This document shows, piece by piece, positions 62,721 through 64,000 of a stretch of DNA of 64,000 bases (the stretch's first letter is position 1; every line of letters begins with the position of its first letter). Under the pieces are notes generated by a model. That model had not been told where the DNA came from. It ran no database searches and saw nothing but the letters and a program-made list of their open reading frames with translations. The position numbers were made by a program, and so were the translations under genes. Source of the DNA: CBDCYS01 sp965226245 (GTDB taxonomy: Bacteria > Acidobacteriota > Terriglobia > Bryobacterales > UBA6623); assembly GCA_965226245.1 (NCBI GenBank), contig CBDDCL010000015.1:3596001-3660000 (forward strand), in the 5' to 3' direction.

Positions 62721-64000
62721 ATGCCTCGCGATCGGATTCTGTTTCCTTTCTTTTTTGTCCTGCTCACACTCCCAGGATGCTCGCCGCCGCCATCTGGCGA
62801 GGATCAGGCTGCGCTAGCCCAACAGTCCAAAGCACGCTTGGCTCAAATCGAAGGATCCATCGTCCTCGACGGACTCGAGCAGCCGGTGGAGGTGCTGAGG
62901 GACAAATGGGGAGTCGCGCACATCTACGCCACCACAGTTGCCGACCTGTTTTTCACGCAAGGGTTCGTGGCGGCGCAAGACCGCCTGTATCAAATCGAGA
63001 TTTGGCGGCGCACCGGCAGCGGCGAGCTGGCGGAAGTTTTCGGTCCCTCCTATGCCGAACGCGATCGCATTGCCCGGCTGGTTCGCTACCGGGGTGATAT
63101 GCAAACGGAGTGGGAAAGCTACTCGCCCGATACGCGCGCGATTGCCGGGTCGTTCACGAGCGGAATCAACGCCTTCGTGAAGCACGCCGCCGATCGCCTG
63201 CCCATCGAGTTCGAACTTCTCGGCTTCAAACCGGGCGAGTGGAAACCCGAGGATTGCCTGCTGCGCATTGCCGGCCTGCTCATGACCCGCAATGCCCGCC
63301 AGGAAGTGGCGCGCGCCGAGATGGTTCACAAGCTAGGGTTGGAATCCACGATGAAATACATGCCGACGGACCCCCATCGCGAGCTGAAACCCGATCCCGA
63401 GGCCGACCTTGCCGGGATTGACCGGAGCGTTTTGGAAGGCTACCGCAACGCCGTCTCCATCCCAACCCTCTACGGCGAAGACGGCAGCAACAACTGGGTC
63501 GTGGACGGCACACTGAGCAGCACCGGCAAACCCCTGCTGGCGAGCGACCCTCACCGTCCCGTCATCCTGCCTTCTCTTCGTTACATGGTGCACTTGGTCG
63601 GTCCCGGTTGGAATGTCATCGGCTCCGGAGAGCCGGCGCTGCCCGGCGTCGCCATCGGTCACAACGAGCGGGCCGGGTGGGGGTTCACGATCGTGCAGTA
63701 CGACCAAGTGGACCTCTACATCGAAAAGACCGACCCCGAGAATCCTAACCGCTACCTCTACCGCGGCGAGTGGCTCGACATGAAGATTGAGCGGGAGGAA
63801 ATCAAAGTCAAAGGCCAGGCCGAGCCGGCAGAGGTGGAGCTCAAGTTCACACGCCACGGACCGGTCATCTGGGAAGACAAAGCTTCTCAGCGGGCCGTGG
63901 CTCTGCGCTGGAGCGGGGCCGAGCCCGGCACGGCCGGTTATTTGGGAAGCCTTGCAATCGACCGGGTGCAGAACTGGGACGACTTCGTCAAAGCGATGGC
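62721..64000 (+). CDS. penicillin acylase-family lipoprotein (N-terminal part)
   Basis: Starts at ATG 62721 and is open to the window end (427 codons). Seen: a lipoprotein signal, FPFFFVLLTLPGC with a lipobox Cys; the alpha-subunit region VLRDKWGVAHIYATTVADLF and FVAAQDRLYQIEIWRRTGSG; and the auto-processing site at residue 256, G-S-N-N-W-V-V, where Ser would become the N-terminal nucleophile of the beta subunit after cleavage. Acylases of this Ntn-hydrolase family cleave amide bonds of acyl-amino compounds, including beta-lactams and acyl-homoserine lactones. Substrate unknown. Remaining 3' part lies outside the window. Confidence 0.92.
   Translation, partial: MPRDRILFPFFFVLLTLPGCSPPPSGEDQAALAQQSKARLAQIEGSIVLDGLEQPVEVLRDKWGVAHIYATTVADLFFTQGFVAAQDRLYQIEIWRRTGSGELAEVFGPSYAERDRIARLVRYRGDMQTEWESYSPDTRAIAGSFTSGINAFVKHAADRLPIEFELLGFKPGEWKPEDCLLRIAGLLMTRNARQEVARAEMVHKLGLESTMKYMPTDPHRELKPDPEADLAGIDRSVLEGYRNAVSIPTLYGEDGSNNWVVDGTLSSTGKPLLASDPHRPVILPSLRYMVHLVGPGWNVIGSGEPALPGVAIGHNERAGWGFTIVQYDQVDLYIEKTDPENPNRYLYRGEWLDMKIEREEIKVKGQAEPAEVELKFTRHGPVIWEDKASQRAVALRWSGAEPGTAGYLGSLAIDRVQNWDDFVKAM

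Overview
The window looks like a chromosomal segment of a soil-type Acidobacteriota, most likely the Solibacter/Bryobacter side of the phylum. This is inferred from GC-rich DNA, Tat-secreted Gfo/Idh and FAH-family enzymes, a pair of secreted paralogues with a YEYACHEGNY-type motif, a DUF1080 protein, a carboxypeptidase-regulatory-type TonB receptor, and many IS remnants. No 16S gene is present, so the assignment is an inference.

Layout. 1-1054: 3' part of an ISNCY-like element. 1.26-3.57 kb: a frameshifted glycogen phosphorylase and a MNT/HepT pair whose toxin is truncated. 3.57-6.96 kb (minus): two tandem Tat-exported FAH-family proteins and a Tat Gfo/Idh/MocA oxidoreductase. 7.1-22.5 kb: the translation/transcription block: tRNA Thr-Gly-Thr-Tyr, tuf, rpmG, tRNA-Trp, secE, nusG, rplK, rplA, rplJ, rplL, rpoB, rpoC. 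22.7-29 kb: a small membrane protein, dnaG, an intact IS1380 element and rpoD. 29-38.7 kb: a broken phage portal-like gene, a TonB receptor with a PepSY membrane partner, an IS200 remnant, two paralogous secreted proteins, a DUF1080 protein, and wreckage of a PD40 gene and an ISL3 transposase. 38.7-41.5 kb (minus): operon coaD-aspartate aminotransferase-manA. 41.6-43.6 kb: two YbjQ-like proteins, an orphan Phd antitoxin and an M48 protease. 43.8-51.2 kb: a large FAD/Fe-S oxidoreductase and three tandem EamA transporters; 1,011 bp of the transporter cluster is also present as an inverted copy on the other side of the oxidoreductase. 51.5-54.2 kb: an ArsC/Spx-like gene with an in-frame TGA at the catalytic cysteine, an IS110 fragment and an intact IS1634-type element. 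54.2-62.7 kb: a DksA/TraR-like gene split by IS1595, a YtxH protein, PcrA/UvrD helicase, CysQ, a beta-lactamase-fold serine hydrolase, and two inverted IS-end remnants. 62.7-64 kb: a penicillin-acylase-like lipoprotein running off the window.

How it fits together. The 7-29 kb stretch is core information processing, with two notable departures: a ~245-residue acidic Ala/Glu extension on NusG and an eight-cysteine insert near the N-terminus of RpoB. Around it the genome is heavily worked by transposable elements: IS1380 separates dnaG from rpoD, IS1595 splits a regulator gene, and several IS families survive only as ends or fragments. Observations most worth a second look are the candidate selenocysteine (UxxC) ArsC-like gene, the 1-kb inverted duplication that could act as an invertible switch, and the NusG and RpoB additions.
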